A DNA stretch of 64,000 nt from Cyanophora paradoxa (lineage: Eukaryota > Glaucocystophyceae > Cyanophorales > Cyanophoraceae): NCBI GenBank assembly GCA_004431415.1, contig QPMI01000219.1, positions 62,001-126,000 of the forward strand, written 5' to 3'. The notes under the pieces were generated by a model. It searched no databases and was not told the origin of the DNA. It worked only from the letters and a program-made list of their open reading frames with translations. Every line of letters starts with the position of its first letter. Within the stretch, counting starts at the first letter, position 1. Of this stretch, positions 42,238 to 52,030 are shown piece by piece. The position numbers and the translations under genes are program-made.

Positions 42238-44258
42238 ACAGGAGAAGGTTTCTGCAAGATAGTGGTGGCTGCGGGCGCTGGCCGCCTTCTCGATGAGGCG
42301 CTCGGCGGTTGCGACATCGAAGCCCCGCAGCGTCAGACCCAGCTGCGTCAGCACGGGCTGCGGTGGCCGGCGCGCCCGTCAGAGAGCCAGCGCGGCAGGG
42401 GCGGGGGCGCGCCGAGGCGTGCGGTGGACCTGGCCGTTCGATGGCGACATGTGGAGGAGGTGCGGTACCTGCGGGTCCTCCAGCGTGAGGAGGTCGACGC
42501 TGTAGTGGTCGCCGGAGTAGACACCGGGAACGCCGGTGTGGGCGGTGAGGCTCCCATCCAGGTCGGGGTCCTCGAAGAGGCGCAGGCTGAAGCGGCGGAT
42601 GGTCGCTCAGAAGTTGGCCAGCGCCCACGTGGCCAAGAGGCCGACGAGCTCCTGCCGGTGCGCGGGATCGGACTCCAGCGGATGGAAGCGGTCCCAGTTG
42701 TCGAAGTCGAACTCGTCGCTGCCGCCTTTGCTGTGCGGGCCGATTATGAAGCTGATGGTGACGACGGCGGAGTTGGCTGCGGCTCCGGGCGGCCGCCCCC
42801 AGCGCTGACTGTCGAAGGGCGCGTGGGAGCGGACGGCGTGCGCACTGGTGAGGATGATCACATGCCTGGCGTTTGCGTGCTCGCCCCCCTCCTCCTCGAG
42901 CTTGGAGATCACCTGCGTGTGCGCGCGTTGGAGGGAGTCTAGGTCCGGACGACAGGCGCCACGCGCACCTCGTCGAAGCCTGAGACGGTCGTGACGTCAC
43001 AGGCCTGCGCCTTGAGCTTCATGGCGTCCCAGGTGGCGAGGGCACGATCCTTGCGCTTTGGCCTCCGAGTCTTCGAGATGGGCGCCCGCTGATCCTTCAA
43101 GGTCGCCATGAAGGCGCGGGGGACGCCCTTCCGTGCCATGACGCGGAACACCGAGGGTGGGCGCGGCGGCGGCGGAGGCTGCGGGGCGACGTCAGGCCCC
43201 GGCCGGGGGGGGGGGGGGGAAAGCGCACTGCGGGGGGCGCAGAGTGTATGCGGGCGGACGGTAGAAGGGGGAGCCGGGGCGCCCGGGCGCCGGAGGAGGA
43301 GGCCGCCGCCGGGGCTGCAGCGGAGCCGCCTCCGCTCGCCGCGCTGGAGGAGGCCGGGGCTGCCGCCGCCGGTGCAGCGTTCGCCGCGCCGGAGGTGCGC
43401 CTTACGATCGGCGTCGGCGCGAGGCGCCTTGGCGGGGGGGGGGGCTACGGCGGCGGTGCCCGCGGGCTGCGGCGCGCGCGGCGGCGGGCCGCGCGGCGGC
43501 GGGCCGCGAGGGCCCTCGTCCTCGGAGGAAGAGCTGGAGTCGCCCACGAGATCGATCACTTCGGGGGGCAAGCGCTGCGGCGGGTCAGGCAGAGAGCGGG
43601 AGGCGGCGCGTGGCATGCGCCGCACCGGCGCCGGCGGGGGCGGGGGCGGTGGCAACGACTCCTGAAGCACCGCCGGAGGCGCCATGGCCGGCGGCGCCCG
43701 CAATCTCTCGCCGTAGATCTCCTCGTGCATCGAGATGAGCCGGACGCCTGGCGAGGGAGGCGACGGGGGCCGCGGCGGCGGCGGAGATGGCGGCGGAGGC
43801 GGAGGAGGCGGTGGAGGCGGCGGCGTGGAGGCATGGAACACGTGCCGAGGCTGCTGCTGCTGCTGCTGCTGCTCGGCCCCCTCCTCGGCGTCGTCGTCAT
43901 CGTCGTCGTCCTGTCCGCGGCACAGAGCCCGCGCGCGCTGCGGCTGGCACTCTAGTTTGCGCACGGCGATGAAGGGCCCGGGGCGCTTGTTGTTGTCATT
44001 GACATCGTGACCGGACCTGCGACCGAGCGGATGGAATGGGCGCGCGGCGGCGTGTTCTGCGCGCGTGAAACGCACATGGTGCCTCAGTACTGCCTGGTGA
44101 ATGCTCCCGTGCTGCACGCAAACGTGCACGTCAGGCAAGCCACGCGACGCGCGCGATTCGGGCGAGGGGGCGGCCAATGTACATCTTCGGTTGTTGTATT
44201 GTTGCTGGGAGACACCCGCTGCGAGCTCTCTCTGGTCTGGGGGAGGCCTGCCGCACAC
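42238..44258 (-). pseudogene. Pro/Gln-rich protein with SUMO-interacting-type motif; damaged gene
   Basis: The N-terminal ORF (44258-42939) starts without a clear ATG; convincing protein begins at VNDNNKRPGPFIAV. It contains poly-Asp, poly-Gln (CAG/CTG run near 43850-43873) and poly-Pro tracts. It then has EVIDLVGDSSSSSEDEG (43514-43563): hydrophobic V-I-D-L-V followed by Ser/acidic residues, the classical SUMO-interacting layout. A basic region (KTRRPKRKDR) follows. The frame breaks near 42945: one missing C would join APVV to PDLDSLQRAHTQV. A second block (ISKLEEEGGEHANARHVI, SFIIGPHSKGG) runs to an in-frame TGA at 42607-42609, after which the same frame continues ATIRRFSLRLFEDPDLDG. A phase-compatible 111-nt intron (42468-42358) leads to PVLTQLGLTLRGFDV and a possible GTAAAA donor at 42237. 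Probably a nuclear protein originally; the second block is a domain I do not recognise. Confidence 0.5.
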
Positions 44259-44591
44259 GGGAGGTCCTGTCAGATGGTTCCGCGCACGGGCCGCCCGGCG
44301 CGCCCATCTAGCGGCCTGGAATCAAACCTGCTGGATGGGCTGCGTGCCTGCTACAAAGCCGGACCTGCTATCCGGAAGCCGGACCGGCTGGAAAGATACG
44401 TGCACGTACCCCTGCGCACACGCGTACCCCCCCCCCGTCACATCTCGCCTACAGTCCGGATTCGGATGCCGGCATCGAAGCGCCCGGTGTCGCCGGCAGA
44501 GGCTGTGAAAGCCTCGTCCAAGCGCGCGACTGCAACAGCAGCGTCGTGGGTGCTGCCCGAGGACAGCCAGTCGGACTGTTTGCTCTTGACG
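44259..44591. other. Interval before the F-box-like repeats
   Basis: No firm gene. A plus-strand frame (KASSKRATATAASWVL, SQSDCLLLTVRRLSNEAC) runs into the first repeat unit and may be the tail of another exon. Confidence 0.3.
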
Positions 44592-44646
44592 GTCCGCCGG
44601 CTGTCGAATGAAGCCTGCTAGTACAGCGCCCTGAGCCCTGCTTCCT

Positions 44647-45642
44647 ATGGATCGGTTCCGGCTCATCGCGGCCTCCGGCGGGCTGTCCGGGCTGGCCAGC
44701 CTGGCCGCGACGTGCCAGAAGTTCATGCAAATGGTACGCAGCCAGTCGCGATCACCGGCTGGGCTCACCTGCTAGGTCGGCGGCAGGCCTGCACGGGCGA
44801 GCTCGGGCCCGCTGAGACCGCGACCGTCACTGTCGGCAACAGTCTGCTGGCACCACAGCCGGGGATGTCGCGCCTTGTGTGGCCGCCCGAGGAGGCCGCC
44901 GACACCATTGCGTGCATAGAGGCGGCCAAGCGGGGCGCCGACACCTACGCCCCCAACTGCGACGACGTTCGTTCGGGCGCGGGCGTGTCCAGCCCTCCCC
45001 GCCGACGCGCGCGCAGTTGTACGCCCTCCTGCGGCAGAACCGCTACTTCGCCGGTGTGAAGAAGCTGCGGCTCGTCTTGGGTTGCAATGTGATCGGCCCG
45101 TAGATGTACCGCCTCCTCAAGGGCGGCGCCGGCCCCAGCCTCGTCTCCGTTGAGTTCTGTCTCGTCCCCAGCTGCTGGGTCAAGGGGGGGCACTTCATGA
45201 TCAGGCACTCCAGCCCCCGCTCCACCTACCTTGCCTGCAAGATCGCCTGCACCGGCCTGCTCAGCGTCCCCAATCAGCTTCAGCGCTTCATCATCACCGA
45301 TGCCGCCGCCGCCTCTGCCGCCAGCAGCTTGCAGCTCCCCGTCTGCGGGGACACCTTCCGTGGCTGCCGCCAGCGACTCGCCGGTGCCGGTGCCGGTGCT
45401 GGCGTCAAGTTCCTGGTACTAGATATATACATCCCTGCCCGCCCCGCCGCCGCCGCCCGACCTGTCGACAGGTGGACGACATCTTGGAGCCCTGCGCCAA
45501 GCTGGAGGACAAGATGGTGTCCATTCTGAGGACGTATCCCGTGACCGACACGGGTGCCCGTCCCACCGATCAGGCACACACCCCCCTCCTAGCGCGGCGC
45601 ACGATCGACGAGGTCCGCCGGCTGTCGAATGAAGCCTGCTAG
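44647..45642 (+). pseudogene. F-box-like gene, unit 1, 5' exons only
   Basis: ATG at 44647 (MDRFRLIAASGGLSG). It lacks the AGATGCTTC start context of the later units. Exons 1-5 are present with the same splice sites as unit 4, but the 3' exons are absent. Confidence 0.55.
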
Positions 45643-45671
45643 TACAGCGCCCTGAGCCCTGCACGCGGCAG

Positions 45672-46673
45672 ATGCTTCCTATGGATCTGTTCCGGCTCAT
45701 CGCGGCCTCCGGCGGGCCGTCCGGGCTGGCCAGCCTGGCCGCCACGTGCCAGAAGTTCATGCAAATGGTACGCAGCCAGTCGCGATCACCGGCTGGGCTC
45801 ACCTGCTAGGTCGGCGGCAGGCCTGCGCGGGCGAGCTCGGGCCCGCTGAGACCGCGACCGTCACTGTCGGCAACAGTCTGCTGGCACCACAGCCGGGGAT
45901 GTCGCGCCTTGTGTGGCCGCCCGAGGAGGCCGCCGACACCATTGCGTGCATAGAGGCGGCCAAGCGGGGCGCCGACACCTACGCCCCCAACTGCGACGAC
46001 GTTCGTTCGGGCGCGGGCGTGTCCAGCCCTCCCCGCCGACGCGCGCGCAGTTGTACGCCCTCCTGCGGCAGAACCGCTACTTCGCCGGTGTGAAGAAGCT
46101 GCGGCTCGTCTTGGGTTGCAATGTGATCGGCCCGTAGATGTACCGCCTCCTCAAGGGCGGCGCCGGCCCAGCCTCGTCTCCGTTGAGTTCTGTCTCGTCC
46201 CCAGCTGCTGGGTCAAGGGGGGCACTTCATGATCAGGCACTCCAGCCCCGCTCCACCTACCTTGCCTGCAAGATCGCCTGCACCGGCCTGCTCAGCGTCC
46301 CCAATCAGCTTCAGCGCTTCATCATCACCGATGCCGCCGCCGCCTCTGCCGCCAGCAGCTTGCAGCTCCCCGTCTGCGGGGACACCTTCCGTGGCTGCCG
46401 CCAGCGACTCGCCGGTGCCGGTGCCGGTGCTGGCGTCAAGTTCCTGGTACTAGATATATACATCCCTGCCCGCCCCGCCGCCGCCGCCCGACCTGTCGAC
46501 AGGTGGACGACATCTTGGAGCCCTGCGCCAAGCTGGAGGACAAGATGGTGTCCATTCTGAGGACGTATCCCGTGACCGACACGGGCGCCCGTCCCACCGA
46601 TCAGGCACACCCCCCCCTCCTGGCGCGGCGCACGATCGACGAGGTCCGCCGGCTGTCGAATGAAGCCTGCTAG
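45672..46673 (+). pseudogene. F-box-like gene, unit 2, 5' exons with several 1-bp deletions
   Basis: ATG at 45672 (MLPMDLFRLI). Single-base deletions in C and G runs near 46170, 46216 and 46246 disrupt exon 4 and its acceptor region. Confidence 0.55.
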
Positions 46674-46702
46674 TACAGCGCCCTGAGCCCTGCGCGCGGC
46701 AG

Positions 46703-47707
46703 ATGCTTCCTTTGGATCTGTTCCGGCTCATCGCGGCCTCCGGCGGGCCGTCCGGGCTGGCCAGCCTGGCCGCCACGTGCCAGAAGTTCATGCAAATGGT
46801 ACGCAGCCAGTCGCGATCACCGGCTGGGCTCACCTGCTAGGTCGGCGGCAGGCCTGCGCGGGCGAGCTCGGGCCCGCTGAGACCGCGACCGTCACTGTCG
46901 GCAACAGTCTGCTGGCACCACAGCCAGGGATGTCGCGCCTTGTGTGGCCGCCCGAGGAGGCCGCCGACACCATTGCGTGCATAGAGGCGGCCAAGCGGGG
47001 CGCCGATGCCTACACCCCCGACTACGACGACGTTCGTTCGCGAGCGGGCGTGTCCAGCCCTCCCCGCGGATGCGCGCGCAGTTGTACGCCCTCCTGCGGC
47101 AGAACCGCTACTTCGCCGGTGTGAAGAAGCTGCGGCTCGTCTTGGGTTGCAATGTGATCGGCCCGTAGATGTACCGCCTCCTCAAGGGCGGCGCCGGCCC
47201 CAGCCTCGTCTCCTTTGAGTTCTGTCTCGTCCCCAGCTGCTGGGTCAAGGGGGGGCACTTCATGATCAGGCACTCCAGCCCCCGCTCCACCTACCTTGCC
47301 TGCAAGATCGCCTGCACCGGCCTGCTCAGCGTCCCCAATCAGCTTCAGCGCTTCATCATCACCGATGCCGCCGCCGCCTCTGCCGCCAGCAGCTTGCAGC
47401 TCCCCGTCTGCGGGGACACCTTCCGTGGCTGCCGCCAGCGACTCGCCGGTGCCGGTGCCGGTGCTGGCGTCAAGTTCCTGGTACTAGATATATACATCCC
47501 TGCCCGCCCCGCCGCCGCCGCCCGACCTGTCGACAGGTGGACGACATCTTGGAGCCCTGCGCCGAGCTGGAGGACAAGATGGTGTCCATTCTGAGGACGT
47601 ATCCCGTGACCGAAACGGGCGCCCGTCCCACCGATCAGGCACACACCCCCCTCCTAGCGCGGCGCACGATCGACGAGGTCCGCCGGCTGTCGAATGAAGC
47701 CTGCTAG
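46703..47707 (+). pseudogene. F-box-like gene, unit 3, 5' exons only
   Basis: ATG at 46703 (MLPLDLFRLI). Exon 4 has full length here, unlike unit 4. It shares ADAYTPDYDD with unit 4, where units 1 and 2 have ADTYAPNCDD, so units 3-4 and 1-2 form pairs. Confidence 0.55.
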
Positions 47708-47736
47708 TACAGCGCCCTGAGCCCTGCGCGCGGCAG

Positions 47737-49657
47737 ATGCTTCCTTTGGATCTGTTCCGGCTCATCGCGGCCTCCGGCGGGCCGTCCGGGCTGGCCAGCC
47801 TGGCCGCCACGTGCCAGAAGTTCATGCAAATGGTACGCAGCCAGTCGCGATCACCGGCTGGGCTCACCTGCTAGGTCGGCGGCAGGCCTGCGCGGGCGAG
47901 CTCGGGCCCGCTGAGACCGCGACCGTCACTGTCGGCAACAGTCTGCTGGCACCACAGCCGGGGATGTCGCGCCTTGTGTGGCCGCCCGAGGAGGCCGCCG
48001 ACACCATTGCGTGCATAGAGGCGGCCAAGCGGGGCGCCGATGCCTACACCCCCGACTACGACGACGTTCGTTCGCGAGCGGGCGTGTCCAGCCCTCCCCG
48101 CGGATGCGCGCGCAGTTGTACGCCCTCCTGCGGCAGAACCGCTACTTCGCCGGTGTGAAGAAGCTGCGGCTCGTCTTGGGTTGCAATGTGATCGGCCCGT
48201 AGATGTACCGCCTCCTCAAGGGCGGCGCCGGCCCCAGCCTCGTCTCCTTTGAGTTCTGTCTCGTCCCCAGCTGCTGGGTCAAGGGGGGGCACTTCATGAT
48301 CAGGCACTCCAGCCCCCGCTCCACCTACCTTGCCTGCAAGATCGCCTGCACCGGCCTGCTCAGCGTCCCAATCAGCTTCAGCGCTTCATCATCACCGATG
48401 CCGCCGCCGCCTCTGCCGCCAGCAGCTTGCAGCTCCCCGTCTGCGGGGACACCTTCCGTGGCTGCCGCCAGCGACTCGCCGGTGCCGGTGCCGGTGCTGG
48501 CGTCAAGTTCCTGGTACTAGATATATACATCCCTGCCCGCCCCGCCGCCGCCGCCCGACCTGTCGACAGGTGGACGACATCTTGGAGCCCTGCGCCGAGC
48601 TGGAGGACAAGATGGTGTCCATTCTGAGGACGTATCCCGTGACCGAAACGGGCGCCCGTCCCACCGATCAGGCACACCCCCCCCTCCTGGTGCGGCGCAC
48701 GATCGACGAGGTCATCGTCCGCGCGTACAGGCTCCACCCCTCCCTGAGGGCCAGTCGCCCATGTATACAGGCCAGGTGCATGGCGCCGCCGTCCTCCTCT
48801 AGTCCGGGGGTCGCGCGGGCCCTGGGCCTCGTCTTCTTCCTCGACCTCTTCTCCGCTTGGGTGCGTGCCGCAGTCGCCGCCGTCTCACGCGACCCAACCT
48901 GGCCCTGCGCAGGAGTCCTCGAACGACGAGCTGGACCCTCGCAGGGTGGCCACGGCAGTCCTGGATCGCATGCTGGTGACCTCAGGCGCCCAGCTGCGGA
49001 TCGTCGCCACGGGCCTGAACCACGACCGCCTCAGCGCCGACGTTGTCTTCTGCATCGCCACGGGGATCATGCGGGGCTACAGCAACCCCTCGACACTCAC
49101 CGTCGTCTTCGAATGGTGCACGCTTGCGCCCCCCCTCTCCCTCCCCTTTCTGACGCGTGGCCACCCCCCCCCCCCACCAGGTTTGGGGCGGAGTTTGAGG
49201 AGATCTCCTGCCTCTTCCTGGGGCCGGTGGGCCTGCTTGCGGCCCTGCGAGAGCCCCCCCCCCGGCTGTGGCCTCTTCCTCGTCGACTACACCGCGTCCT
49301 TGGTGGAGTGGTAGAGCGCCGCACTCTCCACTCTTGAGCCTCTGGGTTCGAATCCAGGCCGGCCGAAGCAATCCCGCTTCGAATCCCAGTGTGGTCGTTG
49401 GGGGGTTTGATGGTAACCCAACGCTGGGCGGACCCCATAGCCTCACTCACTGGACCCGAAAGGCCGAAGGTGGGGGCGGTCCTGTGCGTTCCCATAAGAA
49501 CACGCGCATAGGGAGAAGGCTGTGCGAGGAAGGGTAATTGCCCCAGTACGGCCCGGCCCGAGAGCCCCTAAGGGGAGCAAATTTTTTTTTTTTCCTCGTC
49601 GACTACGCCCCCTGCCCCACCCTCGGCACGGCTGCCGTGCATGTGTCTTCTCGGTAA
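47737..49657 (+). CDS. F-box-like multi-exon protein gene (unit 4 plus 3' exons), last exon split by a SINE
   Basis: Exons: 47737-47832, 47886-48065, 48116-48198, 48238-48513, 48570 to about 48775, an unresolved exon ending at 49115, 49181-49290, and after the SINE 49607-49657 (TAA). Introns of 53, 50, 39, 56 and 65 nt are GT-AG with matching phases; the intron after exon 5 could not be placed. The N-terminus MLPLDLFRLIAASGG, then LASLAATCQKF, follows the F-box pattern LPxDLFxLI...LxxLxxTCxxF, so a substrate adaptor role in ubiquitin ligation is possible. The body has no repeat domain I recognise (LYALLRQNRYFAGVKKL, SWVKGG-type segments, GLNHDRLSADVVFCIATG). Exon 4 lacks one C near 48368 relative to unit 3 (276 versus 277 nt), which shifts the frame. 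The SINE replaces the last 16 residues (APCPTLGTAAVHVSSR). The gene is therefore probably non-functional here. Confidence 0.5.
49116..49180 (+). other. Intron in the F-box-like gene
   Basis: GTGCAC...CACCAG, 65 nt, phase 2, with a long C run. Joins VVFEW to FGAEFEEISCLFLG. Confidence 0.65.
49276..49290. repeat. Left target-site duplication of the SINE
   Basis: ttcctcgtcgactac, repeated at 49592-49606. The first two T could also belong to the T tail. It is coding sequence (FLVDY) of the host gene. Confidence 0.88.
49291..49591 (+). mobile_element. tRNA-derived SINE with poly(T) tail
   Basis: A ~300-bp insertion in an exon, flanked by a 15-bp duplication. It has an internal Pol III promoter: A box TGGTGGAGTGG (49301-49311) and a perfect B box GGTTCGAATCC (49345-49355), 33 bp apart as in tRNA genes. 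A second B-box-like GCTTCGAATCCC at 49376-49387 may mark a dimeric head. The 3' end is CCCC-TAA-GGGG (49565-49575), AGCAAA, then about 12 T. The same ending, hairpin plus AGCAAA plus T run, terminates the retrotransposon at 12087, so this SINE probably borrows that machinery. The T run may also act as the Pol III terminator. It is not a functional tRNA: the acceptor and anticodon stems do not pair well. Confidence 0.88.
49565..49593 (+). terminator. SINE 3' hairpin and T run
   Basis: Four-base-pair stem (CCCC/GGGG, loop TAA), AGCAAA, T12. Likely both the recognition end for reverse transcription and a Pol III stop; both roles are inferred. Confidence 0.6.
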
Positions 49658-49734
49658 TATAACGCCATATGCAAACAGGTTCTCGCGGCCATGCCAGGTG
49701 ACAGTGCCGAAAGGGCCCCGCAGCACGTCTGGCT
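49658..49734. other. Junction between the F-box-like gene and satellite A
   Basis: About 75 bp of unrecognised sequence (ATATAACGCCATATGC, GTGACAGTGCCGAAAGG) before the satellite starts in inverted orientation at CAGGCTAGCGCC. Confidence 0.4.
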
Positions 49735-50984
49735 CAGGCTAGCGCCTGTGCATATTCCCCCAGAGAGATTTGGGGTGCATCTTTCTTGTATTTTCTGGCA
49801 ACTTGCTGGTTCCGTGTACACATTCCCTTGGAGAGATTTGGGGTGCATTTGTCTTCAATTTTGTGGTGGATTGGAAACCTGGGGCCTTTGACTGAGTTAC
49901 TTGCTGGTGGGTGGGTTCATCTGCCTAAGGCTACTGCCTTTTGCATATTCCCCCAGAGAGATTTGGGGTGCATCTTTCTTCTTTTTTGTCACAGATCCTT
50001 ATCCTGGGGTGGGTGGGTTCATCTTCCTAAGGCAAGTGCCTTGTGCATATTCCCCCAGTGAGATTTGGGGTGCATCTTTCTTCTATTTTCTGGCAGATTG
50101 GAAACCTGGGGCCTTTGACTGTGTGGCTTGCTGGTGGGTGGGTTCATCTTCCTAAGGCTAGCGCCTTGTGCACATTCCCCCAGAGAGATTTGGGATGCAT
50201 CTGGCTTTTTTTGTGGAAGATCCAAAACCTGGGCCCTTTGACTGAGTGACTTGCTGGTGGGTGGGTTCATCTGGCTCAGGCTAGCGCCTTGTGCATATTC
50301 CCACAGAGAGATTTGGGGTGCATCTTTCTTCATTTTTGTCACAGATCAGAAACCTGCAGCCTTCCACTGAGTGACTTGCTGGTGGGTGGGTCATCTTTCT
50401 AAGGCTAGCGTTTTGTGCATATTCCCCCAGAGGGATTCCGGGTGCATTTGTCTTCAATTTTTTGGTGGATCGGAAACCTTGGGCCTTTGACTGAATGAAT
50501 TGCTGGTGGGTGGGTTCATCTTCCTAAGGCTAGCGCCTTGTGCATATTCCCCCAGAGAGATTGGGGGTGCATCTTTCTTCTTTTTTGTCACAGATTCTTA
50601 TCCTGGGGCCTTCGACTGAGTGACTTGCTGGTGGGTGGGTCATCTTTGTAAGGCTAGCGCCTTGTGCATATTCCCCCGGAGAGATTTGGGGTGCATCTTT
50701 CTCCTATTTTTTGGTGGATCAGAAACCTGCAGCCTTCGACTGAGTGACTTGCTGGTGGGTGGGTGATCTTCCTAAGGCTAGCGCCTTGTGCGTATTCCCC
50801 CAGGGAGATTGGGGGTGCATACTTCTTCTATTTTGTGGCAGATCGGAAACCTGGGGCCTCCGACTCAGTGACTTGCTGGTGGGTGGGTTCATCTTCCTAA
50901 GGCTAGCGCCTTGTGCATATTCCCCCAGAGAGATTTAGGGTGCATCCATCTTCTATTTTGTGGTGGACGGAAACCTGGGGCTTG
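49735..50984 (-). repeat. Satellite A array, minus orientation
   Basis: About ten units of ~120 bp read on the plus strand as GGGTTCATCTTCCTAAGG, CTAGCGCCTTGTGCATATTC, CCCCAGAGAGATTTGGGGTG. Units differ at many positions, so this array is older than the 967-bp array. Confidence 0.9.
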
Positions 50985-51960
50985 GCTGACTCTTCAGTAG
51001 CTCACTGTGCAGCATTGCATGCCCAGAGTCAAGCAGGTAGACGATGTCCAACAAAGGTGACCCTTCTGCACCAAGCGTACTGTCCTGCGATTCCAGCTTT
51101 GGCAATCCAGGAAAAACAAATCACCCAGGGAATGTGGCATCCTGGGAAAAACAAATCTCCGACATGTACCAAAGAATAAGAGAAGCTTCGAGCTACAAGT
51201 ATTACATACAGAGGAAACACTGCTGCAAGACAAGATTTTTTTTGAGGCCTATAAGAAGTACATCTACGTTGGGAAGCAGAGAGACTACGAGCACCAAGAA
51301 GACATCAAGCAGGAACCACTGAGAAGGGAGAAGTGCCAATGTACCACCTGTAAATGCAGGCCACAGCAGTGTGCGTACGTCTCGAAGTGCTTGTTGTCAA
51401 TCCTTCTCGCATGAAACGTGACAGCCCTTTCGAGAATATTCCCAGTTTCGCGAAGTGCAAATGCACTTCCCCAGCGACTGGTATGAAGAACAACGTGCAA
51501 ATGCACCAACCATCCCTGTCCAAACAGAGACATGGGCTTGCCGAGCCAGTACGAGAACAACGGCTTCATAGAAGAGAACCAAATCTCTCTGGGGGAACCA
51601 GTCACTAAGTCGAAGGCCCCAGGTTTCCAATCTGCCAGAAAATAGAAGAAAGATGCACCCAAAAACTCTCTGGGGAAATATGCACAAGGCGCTAGCCTTA
51701 GGCAGATGACCCACCCACCAGCAAGTCGCTCAGTCGAAGGCCCCAGGTTTCCGATCGGCCACAAAATAGAAGAAACATGCACCCCAAATCCCTCTGGGGG
51801 AATGTGCACAAGGCGCTAGCGTTAGGCAGATGACCCACCCACCTGCAAGTCACTCAGTTGAAGGGCCCAGGTTTCCAATCTGTGACAAAATAGAAGAAAG
51901 ATGCACCCCAAATCTCTCTGGGGGAATATGCACAAGGCGCTAGCCTTAGGAAGATGAACC
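50035..51960. repeat. Segmental duplication, copy 1 (copy 2 at 53148-55073)
   Basis: Offset 3113 bp, nearly identical, covering minus-oriented satellite, the captured fragment, and plus-oriented satellite. Two small differences seen: CCCCCGGAGAG at 50675 versus CCCACAGAGAG at 53788, and AGCGTTAGG versus AGCCTTAGG near 51820 and 54933. Confidence 0.88.
50985..51583 (+). pseudogene. Captured gene fragment, Lys/Cys-rich, copy 1
   Basis: About 600 bp of non-satellite sequence between inverted and direct satellite units. A plus-strand frame from ATG 51044 reads MSNKGDPSAPSVLSC, then ASWEKQISDMYQRI; after a frame change near 51215 a second reads DKIFFEAYKKYIYVGKQRD, then REKCQCTTCKCRPQQC; a third continues NPSRMKRDSPFENIP. 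These are probably exons or shifted parts of one gene. The CxC-rich stretch is reminiscent of a metal-binding region, but I do not recognise the family. Confidence 0.4.
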
Positions 51961-52030
51961 CACCCACCAGCAATTCATTCAGTCAAAGGCCCAAGGTGCA
52001 AAGGCCCAAGGTGCATCATTCAGTCAATTC
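51584..52030 (+). repeat. Satellite A units, plus orientation
   Basis: Begins inside a unit at CAAATCTCTCTGGGGGAACC, directly fused to the captured fragment, and runs about four units to a short inverted junction near 52010-52035. Confidence 0.85.

Larger units (their letters stand above)
44592..48710 (+). repeat. Tandem array of four ~1.03-kb units, each with exons 1-5 of an F-box-like gene
   Basis: Units: 44592-45612 (1021 bp), 45613-46643 (1031), 46644-47677 (1034), 47678-48710 (1033). Units 1-3 end in CGAGGTCCGCCGGCTGTCG, giving a truncated protein end (IDEV, RRLSNEAC, stop). Unit 4 instead continues IDEVIVRAYRLHPSL into further exons, so it is the unit attached to the real 3' end of the gene. 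Confidence 0.88.

Noticed and set aside
44007-44621. Independent gene upstream of the F-box-like array
   Set aside because: No domain, no splice support, and its end lies within the repeat unit.
49291-49370. Functional tRNA gene
   Set aside because: A and B boxes are good, but the cloverleaf stems do not pair well, and the unit is flanked by a target-site duplication and ends in a T tail, as for a SINE.
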